Shown piece after piece: positions 18,148 through 27,335 of a stretch of DNA of 64,000 nt. Source of the DNA: JASHVB01 sp035508435 (GTDB lineage: Bacteria; Pseudomonadota; Alphaproteobacteria; Acetobacterales; Acetobacteraceae). The position numbers and the translations under genes are program-made. The stretch spans positions 1 to 64,000 of the forward strand of contig DATJNA010000006.1 of assembly GCA_035508435.1 (NCBI GenBank). Direction: 5' to 3'. The first letter of the stretch is position 1, and every line of letters starts with the position of its first letter. The notes beneath the pieces were generated by a model that made no database searches, was not told the origin of the DNA, and saw only the letters and a program-made list of their open reading frames with translations.

Positions 18148-19368
18148 ATGCAAGACGAAACGACGGCTTGGATCAGCGCCGACACGCTGTACTCAGGGGG
18201 ATGGAACGACGACCGGCGCCTGGCCTTCCTGTCGCCAGGCAAAGCGAGCTACCGGCACACAATCCTGCACCAGCATAAGCAGCTATTCAGCCAGGACAAT
18301 CTGGTCTCGGACGACCAGCCGGGACACCTGAATGCCCAGTTGCAGGACCCGAACCTGATCAATCCCTGGGGCGTCGCGTTCTCGCCGAACGGCGACTTCT
18401 GGGTCAACAACAACGGCACCGGAACGTCCACGCTGTACCACGTTGACCCGACAACCAATACAACAACCGCGTCGAAGCTCGTCGTCACCGTCGCGCCGCC
18501 GGCGGGCGGCACAGGACCTTCCGCACCAACCGGCATCGTCTACAATACCGACAGCAGCGGGTTCATGGTGAACGGCACGCCCGCTGCGTTCATTTTCGAC
18601 ACCGAGGACGGCACCATCTCGGCCTGGGCCGGCGGCACCGAGACCACTTTGGAAGTCGACAACTCCAATAACCCCGCGGCCGGCGACAACACGGTCAACC
18701 CCGCCGAGGGAATCGGCGCCGTCTACAAGGGTCTGGCGATCGCCACCGACACCAGCGGCACGACCCTCCTGTACGCTGCCAATTTCCGGCATGGCACGGT
18801 TGACGTGTTCAACGACCAGTTCCAGCAGATCCAAAGCCTGACCGACGGCAGTCTGCCTGCCGGCTATGCACCGTTCAATGTGCAAGTGCTCAACGGCGAT
18901 TTGTTCGTGACCTATGCCAAGCAGGATCAGTTCAAACACGATGACGTAGCCGGCGCGGGCAACGGCTTCGTCGATGAATACACGCTGAACGGCCAGCTCA
19001 TCGCGCGCGTCGCCTCGCATGGCCCGCTGGACTCGCCATGGGGCCTGGCCATCGCACCGTCGGATTTCGGCAAGTATGCCGGCGACCTGCTGGTCGGCAA
19101 CTTCGGCGACGGCACGATCAGCGCCTTCGACCTGCAGGACCACGACAAATACATGGGGAAATTGCTCGGCATCGATGGCAAGCCGATCACCATCACCGAT
19201 CTTTGGGCACTGACGCCCGGCAATGGCGGCTCGGCCGGATCGACCGGGCAGATCTACTTCACCTCGGGCGTGCAAAACGAATCCGCCGGCCTGTTCGGCG
19301 CCATCGCACCGGTGCCGGGGACCAACGAATTCATGATTTCTGGAGCCGGATCGCACAGCATGGGTTGA
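18148..19368 (+). CDS. TIGR03118-like beta-propeller protein
   Basis: A 406-residue protein with repeated propeller-like motifs (NPWGVAFSPNGDFWVNNNGTGTSTLY, then DSPWGLAIAPSDFGKYAGDLLVGNFGDGTISAFD). These match the TIGR03118 family, known from sequence only. AGAGGAG at 18134-18140 gives a good start at ATG 18148. Family members are usually exported, but here the first 45 residues have no signal peptide. Export is therefore doubtful, or the annotated N-terminus replaces a lost one. Such propellers bind ligands or other proteins; the function is unknown. It follows the porin-cytochrome by 193 bases on the same strand. Confidence 0.75.
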   Translation: MQDETTAWISADTLYSGGWNDDRRLAFLSPGKASYRHTILHQHKQLFSQDNLVSDDQPGHLNAQLQDPNLINPWGVAFSPNGDFWVNNNGTGTSTLYHVDPTTNTTTASKLVVTVAPPAGGTGPSAPTGIVYNTDSSGFMVNGTPAAFIFDTEDGTISAWAGGTETTLEVDNSNNPAAGDNTVNPAEGIGAVYKGLAIATDTSGTTLLYAANFRHGTVDVFNDQFQQIQSLTDGSLPAGYAPFNVQVLNGDLFVTYAKQDQFKHDDVAGAGNGFVDEYTLNGQLIARVASHGPLDSPWGLAIAPSDFGKYAGDLLVGNFGDGTISAFDLQDHDKYMGKLLGIDGKPITITDLWALTPGNGGSAGSTGQIYFTSGVQNESAGLFGAIAPVPGTNEFMISGAGSHSMG

Positions 19369-19767
19369 CGCAGTCGCTGCCATCGCGCCGTGAGAGAGGT
19401 CACGCGCGGCCTGGCGCCGCGCGCGCCTCGCTTTCGTTGCACGTTACCCGACTTCATCGCTCGTCGCCCGGCTCGACGTTTTTCGACGTCCAGCCCGACA
19501 TTTCAAGCTGACCGCCATACGCGTCGGGCACCGGCGTGCCATACGGCCTGCCTGTCATTGCGAGCATCGCGAGCGAAGCGCGGCAGACGAAGCAATTCCG
19601 GTCGAGAAGCGCTCGCCCGTCCAGGCAATTCCTGACCGAGGTTGCCTCGTCTGGTCACGCTTGGTCCGCGGTCCTCGCAATGACACTGGCGGCGTCGCGT
19701 CGCCGACCGCCGGAATTCCTGCTACTTCCGGTGCCGCGCCGGACCACATAACGGGAAGCCAGACGCC
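19369..19767. other. 399-base gap with a palindromic repeat, no gene
   Basis: No coding signal. The middle is a full copy of the GTCATTGCGAG repeat (19554-19684). The end leads into the FAD oxidoreductase start. Confidence 0.6.
19554..19684. repeat. Full GTCATTGCGAG palindromic repeat
   Basis: Starts GTCATTGCGAGCATCGCGAG and ends CTCGCAATGAC, so the two 11-base ends are exact reverse complements about 130 bp apart. AGCAATTCC on the left and GAGGTTGCCTCGT on the right are the inner arms. This matches the pattern of other copies in the window. Confidence 0.8.
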
Positions 19768-21225
19768 ATGACCCAGGGCAAATCCGACCCGCCTCAGGCG
19801 ATGCGCCAGAGCAATCAGTCGTTCTTTTTCGAATCCGACATCTTCTCCGCGTCCCGCCTGTTGCCGCGCCGCCCGCGCCCCAGCGGCGTGGTACACGAAG
19901 CGCCGCGCGCCACCCCCGTGTTCCGCGATTGCGACGTGCTGGTGGTCGGCGGCGGCCCGTCCGGCACCGCCGCGGCAGTCGCCGCCGCGCGCACCGGCGC
20001 CGATGTCGTGTTGCTGGAGCGATACAACCATCTCGGCGGCCTCTCGACCGGCGGCCTGGTGATCTGGATCGACCGGATGACCGACTGGTCAGGCCAGCAG
20101 ACCATACGCGGTATCGCCAATGACCTGCTGGACCGCCTGCCCAAGGACGCCATCGCGGGTCCGCCGCCGGCCCAATGGGGCAGCGCCGACGCAGCCACCG
20201 CCGCCTATTGGAAGGAACGCACCGCCGCCTATCACGGCATCGTCACCTGGTCGCCCACCATCGACCCGGAACGCTTGAAACTCGCGAGCCAGGAACTGGT
20301 GCTGGAAAGCGGCGTCCAGCTTGTGCTGCACGGCCTCGGTGCCGCGCCGATCATGCAAGACAATGCGGTCGCCGGCGTGATCTTCGAAAGTAAGGAGGGC
20401 CGGCTCGCGATCCGCGCCCGCGTCACTGTGGACTGCACCGGCGACGGCGACATCTTTGGCCGCGCCGGCGCCGGCGCCGATACCGACATCGAGCAACGCG
20501 ACATCCACCACTGCATGAACACCGCGTGGATATGGGGCGGATGCGACCTGGCGCGCTGGATCGTGTTCAAGACCGGCGATGCCGCCGGATTCGCCGCCTT
20601 CATGGACCGCGGACGTTCCCTGTGCGGCGGCTTGTTCGAGCGTCCCTTCGTCTCCTGGCGCAACGACGTCGCCCTGTTCATGGGTCCCCGCCTCTCCGGC
20701 TATTCCGCGATCGACGTCCAGGACCTGACGGAAGTCGAGGTGCGCTCGCATCGGCTGATGGCGCAGCATCTCGACGTCTATCGCGCGCATGCACCGGGAT
20801 TCGAGAACGCCTTCCTGATGCTGTCGGGACCGCAACTCGGCGTGCGCCATTCGCGCCGCCTGCCCGGCGTGGCGCGCGTGACGCGCGACCAATGGGCCGA
20901 CGGCACGCCATTCCCCGACGAGATCGGCGTCTCGCCGTCGTTGTCGCCGAAAATGCCGTCCGTGTCGGTGCCCTATGGCTGCCTGCTGCCGTGCACGCTG
21001 GACGGCCTGCTGGTCGCCGGACGCCACGTATCCTGCGACGCGGCCAGCCACTCCTTCCTGCGCGAAATCCCGCAATGCTGGCTGACCGGCCAGGCAGCGG
21101 GCGCCGCCGCCGGACTGGCGGCCGGGCTCGGTGTGGCGCCGCGCGCGGTCCCCATGGCACAATTGCAGACGGAACTGGCAAAGCAGGGCGCGTTCCTGCG
21201 CATGCCCGCCGAGGCAACCGCATAA
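19768..21225 (+). CDS. FAD-dependent oxidoreductase (FAD_oxidored family)
   Basis: A 485-residue flavoprotein. The dinucleotide-binding motif is VVGGGPSGTAAA (GGGPSG at 61-66), followed by the ribose-binding LLERYNHLGG. The downstream VTVDCTGDGDIFGRAGAG and the C-terminal GLLVAGRHVSCDAASHSFLREIPQCWLTGQAAGAAAGLA are typical of the FAD_oxidored family (fumarate reductase/thiazole-synthase superfamily). No signal peptide or cytochrome domain is seen, so it is probably cytosolic. It is followed 16 bases later by a nitrilase-family gene, probably as an operon. The substrate is unknown; family relatives act on organic acids or heterocycles. Confidence 0.85.
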   Translation: MTQGKSDPPQAMRQSNQSFFFESDIFSASRLLPRRPRPSGVVHEAPRATPVFRDCDVLVVGGGPSGTAAAVAAARTGADVVLLERYNHLGGLSTGGLVIWIDRMTDWSGQQTIRGIANDLLDRLPKDAIAGPPPAQWGSADAATAAYWKERTAAYHGIVTWSPTIDPERLKLASQELVLESGVQLVLHGLGAAPIMQDNAVAGVIFESKEGRLAIRARVTVDCTGDGDIFGRAGAGADTDIEQRDIHHCMNTAWIWGGCDLARWIVFKTGDAAGFAAFMDRGRSLCGGLFERPFVSWRNDVALFMGPRLSGYSAIDVQDLTEVEVRSHRLMAQHLDVYRAHAPGFENAFLMLSGPQLGVRHSRRLPGVARVTRDQWADGTPFPDEIGVSPSLSPKMPSVSVPYGCLLPCTLDGLLVAGRHVSCDAASHSFLREIPQCWLTGQAAGAAAGLAAGLGVAPRAVPMAQLQTELAKQGAFLRMPAEATA

Positions 21226-21241
21226 TCAAAGGGGAGAGAAA

Positions 21242-22075
21242 ATGACGTTCCGCATCGCCGTGGTGCAGCCGCGGACCCATGCGCCTCCGGGCGACGAGGC
21301 CAACGTGCGGGATGCCGTCCGCAGCATCGAACGTTGTGCCACCGACGGTGCCGATTTCGTCTGCTTCCCGGAAACCTATCCCGGCCCCTGGCGCATGCCG
21401 GCGGAATACGATCCGACCGACCGCCTCGCCGAGGCCGCCGCGAAGCATGGCGTGCACGCCGTGTTCGGCACCATAGAGCCGATCAGCGCCCAGGCGGCCA
21501 CCGCGTTCAACCTGATCGTCATGGCGTACCCGGACGGCCGCGAGCCTGCGCGTTACCGCCGTACCTATCCGAATGGTCCCTGGCTCTATACCGGCGGCAA
21601 GTACTGGGAGTTCCAGTATGTGCCCGGCGGCCAATACCCGGTGTTCGACACCGCGCACGGCAAGGTCGGACTGGCGATGTGCAGCGAGGTCTATGTGCCG
21701 GAGGTCTCGCGCGCCCTGGCCCTGCGCGGCGCCGAATTGTTGTTCCTGCCCGCCGGCCTGAACAAGCGCAGGCTGTGGGCGACGTGGCGCGCCTTGCTCT
21801 GGGCACGCGCGATCGAGAACCTGGCGCTGGTGGTCTCGACCCAGAATATGGTGACGCCGGACGATCGCGGCCTGGCGCTGATCGCCGCCCCGGAGGAGAT
21901 CATTTACGAGAGTACCGTTCCCGGCACCAGCATCGTGGACGTCAGCCTCGATCGCGTGCGCGAACTGCGCGACGGCCGCGACGGCAACGGATCGTCGGAA
22001 AACTACGGAGCCAAGCAAGGCGTGCTGTCCGAGCAATGGCAGCGGCCGGAACTGGCGCGAAGGATTTACGCATGA
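21242..22075 (+). CDS. Nitrilase/amidase superfamily carbon-nitrogen hydrolase
   Basis: A 277-residue protein of the C-N hydrolase superfamily. The catalytic glutamate is E44 in FPETYPG and the nucleophile is C147 in LAMCSEVYVPE. The family's catalytic lysine, normally in Y-R-K, reads Y-R-R (R107) here. This is either a conservative swap of a subfamily or a loss of activity. GGGGAGAG right before ATG 21242 sets the start; the frame is open further upstream inside the oxidoreductase gene. Pairing with the FAD enzyme suggests an oxidise-then-hydrolyse pathway for a nitrogen compound. It could also be an amidase-fold binding protein. Confidence 0.85.
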   Translation: MTFRIAVVQPRTHAPPGDEANVRDAVRSIERCATDGADFVCFPETYPGPWRMPAEYDPTDRLAEAAAKHGVHAVFGTIEPISAQAATAFNLIVMAYPDGREPARYRRTYPNGPWLYTGGKYWEFQYVPGGQYPVFDTAHGKVGLAMCSEVYVPEVSRALALRGAELLFLPAGLNKRRLWATWRALLWARAIENLALVVSTQNMVTPDDRGLALIAAPEEIIYESTVPGTSIVDVSLDRVRELRDGRDGNGSSENYGAKQGVLSEQWQRPELARRIYA

Positions 22076-22108
22076 GCCTCACCTGCGTCGCGACACGATA
22101 TCTGCCGC

Positions 22109-22852
22109 TCAAATCGAAGCGGCCAGCAAAGCCCCGATCAAAAACTCCTTGTTCCCCTCCGGCCCGGTGATCGGGCTTTCCGTAACGCCTAACACCGACC
22201 AGCCCGGCAGCGCTGCCCACCACGCACTGATTCGCTCGCACACCGCCCGATGCACCGCCGGATCGCGCACCACGCCCTTGCGCCCCACCGCCTCCGGTCC
22301 CGCCTCGAATTGCGGCTTTATCAGCGCCACGGCCCAGGCACCCGGAACGCACAATGCCAGCGGCGCAGGCAGCACCGTTGCCAACCCGATGAAACTCGCA
22401 TCGCACACCAGCACCTCGATCGGATCGACAATCTCGGCGGCCGAGAGATGCCGCGCGTTGGTCTTCTCATGCACCACCACGCGCGGATCAGACCGCAGCT
22501 TCCAGGCAAGCTGCCCGTGCCCGACATCCACCGCATGCACCCTCGCCGCGCCGTGCGCCAGCAATACATCGGTGAAGCCGCCGCTCGAGGCGCCAACATC
22601 CAGACACACGCGCCCAACCGGCGATAATCCGAAATGTCGCAGCGCATGGTCCAGCTTCAGCCCGCCGCGCGACACCCAAGGATGATCCTGTCCGCGCACT
22701 TCCAGCGGCGTGTCTTCGGCGACGGCGAGGCCAGGCTTGTCGATGCGGCGCTCGCCCGCGAACACCTTGCCCGCCATGACCAGCGCCTGCGCTTTGCTGC
22801 GCGATTCCGCCAGGCCGCGATCAACCAGAAGCCGGTCGGCGCGATGCTTCAC
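22109..22852 (-). CDS. tlyA: TlyA-family rRNA 2'-O-methyltransferase
   Basis: A 247-residue protein: an N-terminal S4 RNA-binding domain (RADRLLVDRGLAESRSKAQ, residues 4-60), then a Rossmann methyltransferase domain. The SAM site is CLDVGASSGGFTDVLL. The K-D-K-E tetrad of RrmJ-fold 2'-O-methyltransferases is visible (RGGLKL, VCDASF, LIKPQFE, GNKEFL). TlyA methylates cytidines of 16S and/or 23S rRNA and affects capreomycin sensitivity; many bacteria call it hemolysin A by history. The start is GTG at 22852. It converges on the nitrilase gene. A palindromic repeat begins right upstream of its start. Confidence 0.9.
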   Translation of the reverse strand: MKHRADRLLVDRGLAESRSKAQALVMAGKVFAGERRIDKPGLAVAEDTPLEVRGQDHPWVSRGGLKLDHALRHFGLSPVGRVCLDVGASSGGFTDVLLAHGAARVHAVDVGHGQLAWKLRSDPRVVVHEKTNARHLSAAEIVDPIEVLVCDASFIGLATVLPAPLALCVPGAWAVALIKPQFEAGPEAVGRKGVVRDPAVHRAVCERISAWWAALPGWSVLGVTESPITGPEGNKEFLIGALLAASI

Positions 22853-22860
22853 GGCCCGTT

Positions 22861-22982
22861 GTCAATGCGAGACGCATGGCGCCGAGGCAAGCCCGTGCGT
22901 GGCCGGCATCGCGTCAATACGAACCAGGTTGCTTCGCGGCTGCGCGCCTCGCGATGCCATCCGCCGCGCGCTTCGCAATGAC
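22861..22982. repeat. GTCATTGCGAG-family palindromic repeat, diverged
   Basis: Left end GTCAATGCGAG and right end TTCGCAATGAC are near-perfect inverted copies. Inner arms GAGGCAAGCC and GGTTGCTTCGC also pair. It lies between two leftward genes, starting 9 bases upstream of the tlyA GTG, and may therefore influence its expression. Confidence 0.7.
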
Positions 22983-23006
22983 GCCCGATGTGCGCGGCTC
23001 GCCGCG

Positions 23007-23960
23007 TCACGCCGCATGCTTCACCGGCCGGGGCCAGCGCAGCGCAACCTGCGGCAGCACCTCCTCGATCAGACGGCGTGTCTGCGCCAGCATTTCCTCG
23101 TCGCCCTGCGCCGCCGGACGCAGGATGAATTTCGAAGCCCCCGCCGCGACGTACTCGGCGATCCGCGCCATGATCGTCGCCGCATCACCCACCGCGAACG
23201 CCTCGCGCGCATCGCGGCCGGTGCGGACGCGGTATGCCTCCGCCACGCGGTCCATCCCAGGATCGCTCCAACTGCCGAAGCGGAACGCGCACGCGGCACC
23301 GTAATGATCGTCGTCAATCTGCCGCCCGGCCTCGGTCACCGCGGCGCGGATCGCGGCGATCACGCGGCCGACTTCGTGCGGCGGTTCCGATCCGGCCTGC
23401 CATCCCGTGCCGCACCGCGCCGTCCGCCGCACCGCCGCATCCGACGAGCCACCAATCCACATCGGCAGGTCAGGCTGCGCCGGCAGCGGCGCGATCTGCG
23501 CGCCGGTCAACTTGAAATGCCGGCCTTCGTAATCAAGTTTCTCCCCGGTCCACAGCCGGGCGATGATCTCCAACGCTTCATCCGTCTTGCGCCCGCGCGT
23601 CGCGGGATCGAGGTGCATCGCCTGCCATTCCGGCCCGCGCGGGCTGCCGATGCCAAAGCCGGGCAGCAGACGCCCGCCCGACAGCATGTCGATCGTGGCG
23701 CATTGCTTGGCGAGCAACACCGGCTCGCGCATCGCCACAGAAACGACATTGACCCCGAACTTCAACCGCCGCGTGCGCCCGGCAATCGCCGCCAGCGCGC
23801 TCATGCATTCCAGGATCGGCGCGCGGCTGACCATGCGGTCGGTCTGCCACAGCGAATCGACGCCACCCGCCTCGCACAGATCCACCCACCGCCAGAAGCC
23901 GGCGGCGGTGTCGAACGGGAACTCCATGATCCCCAGCCCCACGGCGATGCTGCGTTGCAT
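23007..23960 (-). CDS. LLM-class flavin-dependent oxidoreductase
   Basis: A 317-residue TIM-barrel protein of the luciferase-like monooxygenase/F420-dependent reductase family. Visible: GVDSLWQTDRM, RLKFGVNVVS, ATIDMLSGGRLLPGFGIGSPRGPEWQAMHLDP, and the WTGEKLDYEGRHFKLTGAQIAPLPAQPDLPMWIGGSSDAAVRR block used by family profiles. The cofactor (FMNH2 or F420H2) cannot be told. GGAGGG seven bases before ATG 23960 fixes the start. It is divergent from the Liv transporter operon, 145 bases away, and may act on the compound that transporter brings in. Confidence 0.88.
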   Translation of the reverse strand: MQRSIAVGLGIMEFPFDTAAGFWRWVDLCEAGGVDSLWQTDRMVSRAPILECMSALAAIAGRTRRLKFGVNVVSVAMREPVLLAKQCATIDMLSGGRLLPGFGIGSPRGPEWQAMHLDPATRGRKTDEALEIIARLWTGEKLDYEGRHFKLTGAQIAPLPAQPDLPMWIGGSSDAAVRRTARCGTGWQAGSEPPHEVGRVIAAIRAAVTEAGRQIDDDHYGAACAFRFGSWSDPGMDRVAEAYRVRTGRDAREAFAVGDAATIMARIAEYVAAGASKFILRPAAQGDEEMLAQTRRLIEEVLPQVALRWPRPVKHAA

Positions 23961-24105
23961 GCGCGGACCCTCCTCATGAAACCGATGTCATCGTTCACCG
24001 CCGCGCAAAACGGCGCAAGAGCGCAGTACCGTGCTGGACGCGTAGCGATGCACCCTGTAGGACACGGCCGCCGGGTAAAAGCCGGCACGGGAGGGAGACG
24101 ACCGC

Positions 24106-25332
24106 ATGACCGCCAGACTGACACGCCGCACATTCCTCGCCGGCACTGCCGGTTTGGCGGCACTGCCGATGCCCGCCATTGCCCAGAACAAGCCGATCAA
24201 AATCGGCTTGCTCACCGTCAAGACCGGCCCGCTCGCGCAAGGCGGCCTGCAAATGGAGCAAGGGGCGGCGTTGTTCTTCAAGGACCATAACAACATGATG
24301 GCGGGCCGGCCGATGGAATTGGTTACCGCCGATACCGGCGGCAATCCCGCCGGCACCAAGACCAAGGCGCAGGAACTCATCGAGCGCGACCACGTGGACA
24401 TGATCTTCGGTCCGCTCGCCGCGTTCGAGCTGCTGGCGATCTCCGATTACGTCGCCGCGCACAAGACGCCGATCCTCAGCCTGGCGGCGGCCGAGGACAT
24501 GACGCAGCGTAAGCCCAACCCGTACTTCATCCGCGCCTCAGGCACGTCGGCGCAGAACATGCACCCGTTGGCCGACTACGCGCGCAAGGAGTTGAAATAC
24601 GGCACGGCAATGACCATCGCCGAGGATTTCGCGTTCGGCTACGAGCAGATGGGTGGTTTTCAACGGGTTTTCGAGGATGAAGGTGGCCATATCGTCAAGA
24701 AGTTGTGGCCGCCAATCGTGACACCGGACTACACGCCATACCTGGCGCAGCTTACCGGCGTCGATGTGGTGGTGCAGGGCTTTGCCGGCTCCAACCCGCT
24801 GCGCTTCATGAAGCAGTATCACGATGCGGGGCTGAAGTTGCCGGTGCTCGGCGGCGGTCCGGCCGGCGACGACGCGCTGATGAAAAGCTACGGCGACGAG
24901 GCGCTGGGCATGATCAGCTCGTCCAACTACACCTCCGATCTCGATACGCCGAGCAATAAGGCCTTCATCGCCGGCATGGTGAAGGAGACCGGTTTCATTC
25001 CGGGCCTATATGCCGCGGGCATGTACATCAACGGCCTGGTCGCCGAGGCGGCGGTGAAGGCGCTCGACGGCAAGACCGACGACAAGGCGGCGCTCATCAG
25101 GGCGATGCGCGCGGTGTCGCTGTCGGATTCGCCGCGCGGTCCGTTCCATTTCGACCATTTCGGCAACGTGGTGGGGAACGTGTACATCCGTCGCGTGGTG
25201 AAGGAGAACGGCAAGCTGGCGCAGCACACCATCAAGACCTACCAGAACGTCAGCCAGTTCTGGACGTTCGACGAGAAGTGGTTCCTCGAGCAACCGGTCT
25301 ATTCCCGCAACTACCCGCCGCTGAAGAGCTGA
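24106..25332 (+). CDS. Liv-type ABC transporter substrate-binding protein
   Basis: A 408-residue periplasmic binding protein of the branched-chain amino acid (LivJ/LivK, Peripla_BP_6) family. The N-terminus LTRRTFLAGTAGLAALPMPAIAQ is a twin-arginine-type signal with an AIAQ cleavage site, used by many binding proteins of this group. The mature part starts KPIKIGLLTVKTGPLAQGG. The ligand may be an amino acid, an aromatic acid or an amide; the family is broad. It is the first gene of a complete five-gene transporter (binding protein, two permeases, two ATPases) running to 28781. Confidence 0.92.
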   Translation: MTARLTRRTFLAGTAGLAALPMPAIAQNKPIKIGLLTVKTGPLAQGGLQMEQGAALFFKDHNNMMAGRPMELVTADTGGNPAGTKTKAQELIERDHVDMIFGPLAAFELLAISDYVAAHKTPILSLAAAEDMTQRKPNPYFIRASGTSAQNMHPLADYARKELKYGTAMTIAEDFAFGYEQMGGFQRVFEDEGGHIVKKLWPPIVTPDYTPYLAQLTGVDVVVQGFAGSNPLRFMKQYHDAGLKLPVLGGGPAGDDALMKSYGDEALGMISSSNYTSDLDTPSNKAFIAGMVKETGFIPGLYAAGMYINGLVAEAAVKALDGKTDDKAALIRAMRAVSLSDSPRGPFHFDHFGNVVGNVYIRRVVKENGKLAQHTIKTYQNVSQFWTFDEKWFLEQPVYSRNYPPLKS

Positions 25333-25369
25333 TGGACCATGCCCGCGCGGCAGGGCCGGTCGCGTAGAC

Positions 25370-26224
25370 ATGTATGCCATCCTTGCCATCAACAGCGTCA
25401 CCCTCGGCGGGCTGCTGTTCCTGCTGTCCGCTGGATTCTCGCTGATCTTCGGGCTGATGCGCATTCCCAACCTGACGCACGGCTCGATGTTCATGCTGGG
25501 CGCCTATTTCGGCGTGACCTTGCTCGCCTGGGGTGCCGGCTTCTGGGTCGCCGCGATCGGCGCCGGAATCGGCGTGGCGCTGTTCGGCGCCATCATCGAG
25601 CGCCTGTTGCTGCGCCGCCTGATTGGCGCCGAACTGGCCCAGGTGCTGGTGACGCTCGGCCTGTCATTCATGGTGGCCGATACCTGCCTGATGACTTGGG
25701 GCGGCGACCCGATCTCGGTCGACACGCCCGCGATCGGCGTCGGCTCTACCCATCTTTTGTCGGTTGCCTTCCCCACCTATCGCCTGATCATCATCCTGAT
25801 CGCCGTCGCCATCGCCGCGGCGCTATGGGGATTGCTCGACAAGACGCGCCTCGGCGCGATGATCCGCGCCGCGGTCGACGATCCCGCCATGGCACGCGTC
25901 TGCGGCATTCGCGTCTCTCACCTCTTCACCCTCGTATTCGCACTGGGCGCCGGACTGGCGGGATTTGCCGGCGTGATCGGCGGCCCGATCCTGTCGGTCT
26001 ATCCGGGCCTCGATCAGGACATGCTGCCGCTCGCCCTGGTGGTGGTGATCCTGGGCGGCACGGGTAGCCTGCTGGGATCATTGGTCGGCAGCTTCGTCGT
26101 CGGCTTCCTCTATAATTTCGGCCAAGTACTGTTCCCCGAGCTTGCCTACGTCGTGTTGTTCTTGCCGATGCTGATCGTGCTGGTCGTGCGCCCACGCGGG
26201 TTGTTCGGGCGCGTGACGCTGTGA
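25370..26224 (+). CDS. livH: Liv-type ABC transporter permease (LivH-like)
   Basis: A 284-residue inner-membrane permease with about eight membrane helices. The family signature LIFGLMRIPNLTHGSMFMLGAYFG is at 25-48 and the cytoplasmic coupling region is MIRAAVDDPAMARVCGIRV. It follows the binding protein by 37 bases and pairs with the LivM-like permease. A palindromic repeat separates it from the next gene of the same operon. LivH is used as a family name; the substrate need not be leucine. Confidence 0.92.
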   Translation: MYAILAINSVTLGGLLFLLSAGFSLIFGLMRIPNLTHGSMFMLGAYFGVTLLAWGAGFWVAAIGAGIGVALFGAIIERLLLRRLIGAELAQVLVTLGLSFMVADTCLMTWGGDPISVDTPAIGVGSTHLLSVAFPTYRLIIILIAVAIAAALWGLLDKTRLGAMIRAAVDDPAMARVCGIRVSHLFTLVFALGAGLAGFAGVIGGPILSVYPGLDQDMLPLALVVVILGGTGSLLGSLVGSFVVGFLYNFGQVLFPELAYVVLFLPMLIVLVVRPRGLFGRVTL

Positions 26225-26235
26225 GCGCCCCGCAT

Positions 26236-26336
26236 GTCATTGCGAGGAGCGGAGCGACGAAGCAAGCTCGTTCGAGCCGGCTCACTGTGCCAGGCAATGA
26301 TCGAGGTTGCTTCGTCGCCGCACCCCTCGCAATGAC
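26236..26336. repeat. GTCATTGCGAG palindromic repeat inside the Liv operon
   Basis: GTCATTGCGAGGAGCGGAGC followed by GACGAAGCAAGCTCG pairs with GAGGTTGCTTCGTCG and CCTCGCAATGAC at the other end; the ends are exact reverse complements. It sits between two permease genes of one operon, where a transcript hairpin could attenuate transcription or protect the upstream mRNA. Confidence 0.85.
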
Positions 26337-26357
26337 AGGTAAGCGTCGGCCCGTCGC

Positions 26358-27335
26358 ATGAAGATCGTCGCCCTCCTGCTTGCCTTCGCCGCACTGGCGT
26401 CGTTGCCGTTCTGGCTGGGCAACGCCTACTACATCAACATCGCGGCGCAGGTGCTGATCTACGCCGTGCTGGCAATGGGCCTGAACGTGCTGGTGGGCTA
26501 TGCGGGGCTGGTGACGCTCGGCCATGCCGGATTGTTCGGCGTCGCCTGCTATACGGCCGCGACCCTGATCAACGCCGGTCATGGCAGCATCATCGTTGCG
26601 ATCGGCGCACTGGCCGCTACCGTTGTCGCCACCGCGATCTTCGCCGTGCTGGCCCTGCGCGGCACCGGCCTCGGCTTCGTCATGATCACCGTGGCACTCG
26701 GCGAAATCGTCTGGGGCATCGCCTTTCGCTGGATCAGCCTGACCAACGGCGACAATGGCCTCTCGATCAATACCCGCCCGCAGCCGTTCGGACTGGCACT
26801 CGACAACGCCCCCGCCTTCTATTGGGCAACCCTCGTCGTGTTCCTGATAACCCTCGGCTGCATGGCGATCTTCGTTGCCTCGCCGTTCGGTGCCGCCGTG
26901 CGCGGTACGCGCGACCAGCCGCGCCGCATGACCGCACTCGGCTACAACGTCTGGCTCACCCGCTTCCTCGCCTTCCTGTTCTCGGGATTCTGGAGCGGGG
27001 TCGCGGGCCTGCTGTACCTCTACTACAACCAGTTCGTCAGCCCCGAAACGGTCTCGCTCAGCACCTCGGCGGAGGCGCTGCTGATGGTGATCGCCGGCGG
27101 CACCGCCACCTTGTTCGGGCCGATCTTCGGCGCGGCGCTGGTGGTGATCATCCAGGACGTCGCCAGCGCCTACATCACCCGATGGAACTTCCTGCTCGGC
27201 GCGATCTTCGTGCTGATCGTGGTGTTCATGCCCGAGGGTTTCGTGCCCGGCGCAGTGCGGCTGTGGCGCTGGGCCATCGCCGCGTGCCGGCCGCGCGCGC
27301 CACCCTCGGTGCTGAGCGAGGAACGCGCGCCGTGA
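26358..27335 (+). CDS. livM: Liv-type ABC transporter permease (LivM-like)
   Basis: A 325-residue inner-membrane permease. It has the family's NVLVGYAGLVTLGHAGLFGVACYTAA segment and the coupling loop AVRGTRDQPRRMTALGYNVWLTRFLAF. The C-terminus is basic and cytoplasmic. Its TGA overlaps the GTG of the next ATPase gene, a sign of translational coupling. It is separated from the LivH-like gene by 133 bases occupied by a palindromic repeat. Confidence 0.92.
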   Translation: MKIVALLLAFAALASLPFWLGNAYYINIAAQVLIYAVLAMGLNVLVGYAGLVTLGHAGLFGVACYTAATLINAGHGSIIVAIGALAATVVATAIFAVLALRGTGLGFVMITVALGEIVWGIAFRWISLTNGDNGLSINTRPQPFGLALDNAPAFYWATLVVFLITLGCMAIFVASPFGAAVRGTRDQPRRMTALGYNVWLTRFLAFLFSGFWSGVAGLLYLYYNQFVSPETVSLSTSAEALLMVIAGGTATLFGPIFGAALVVIIQDVASAYITRWNFLLGAIFVLIVVFMPEGFVPGAVRLWRWAIAACRPRAPPSVLSEERAP

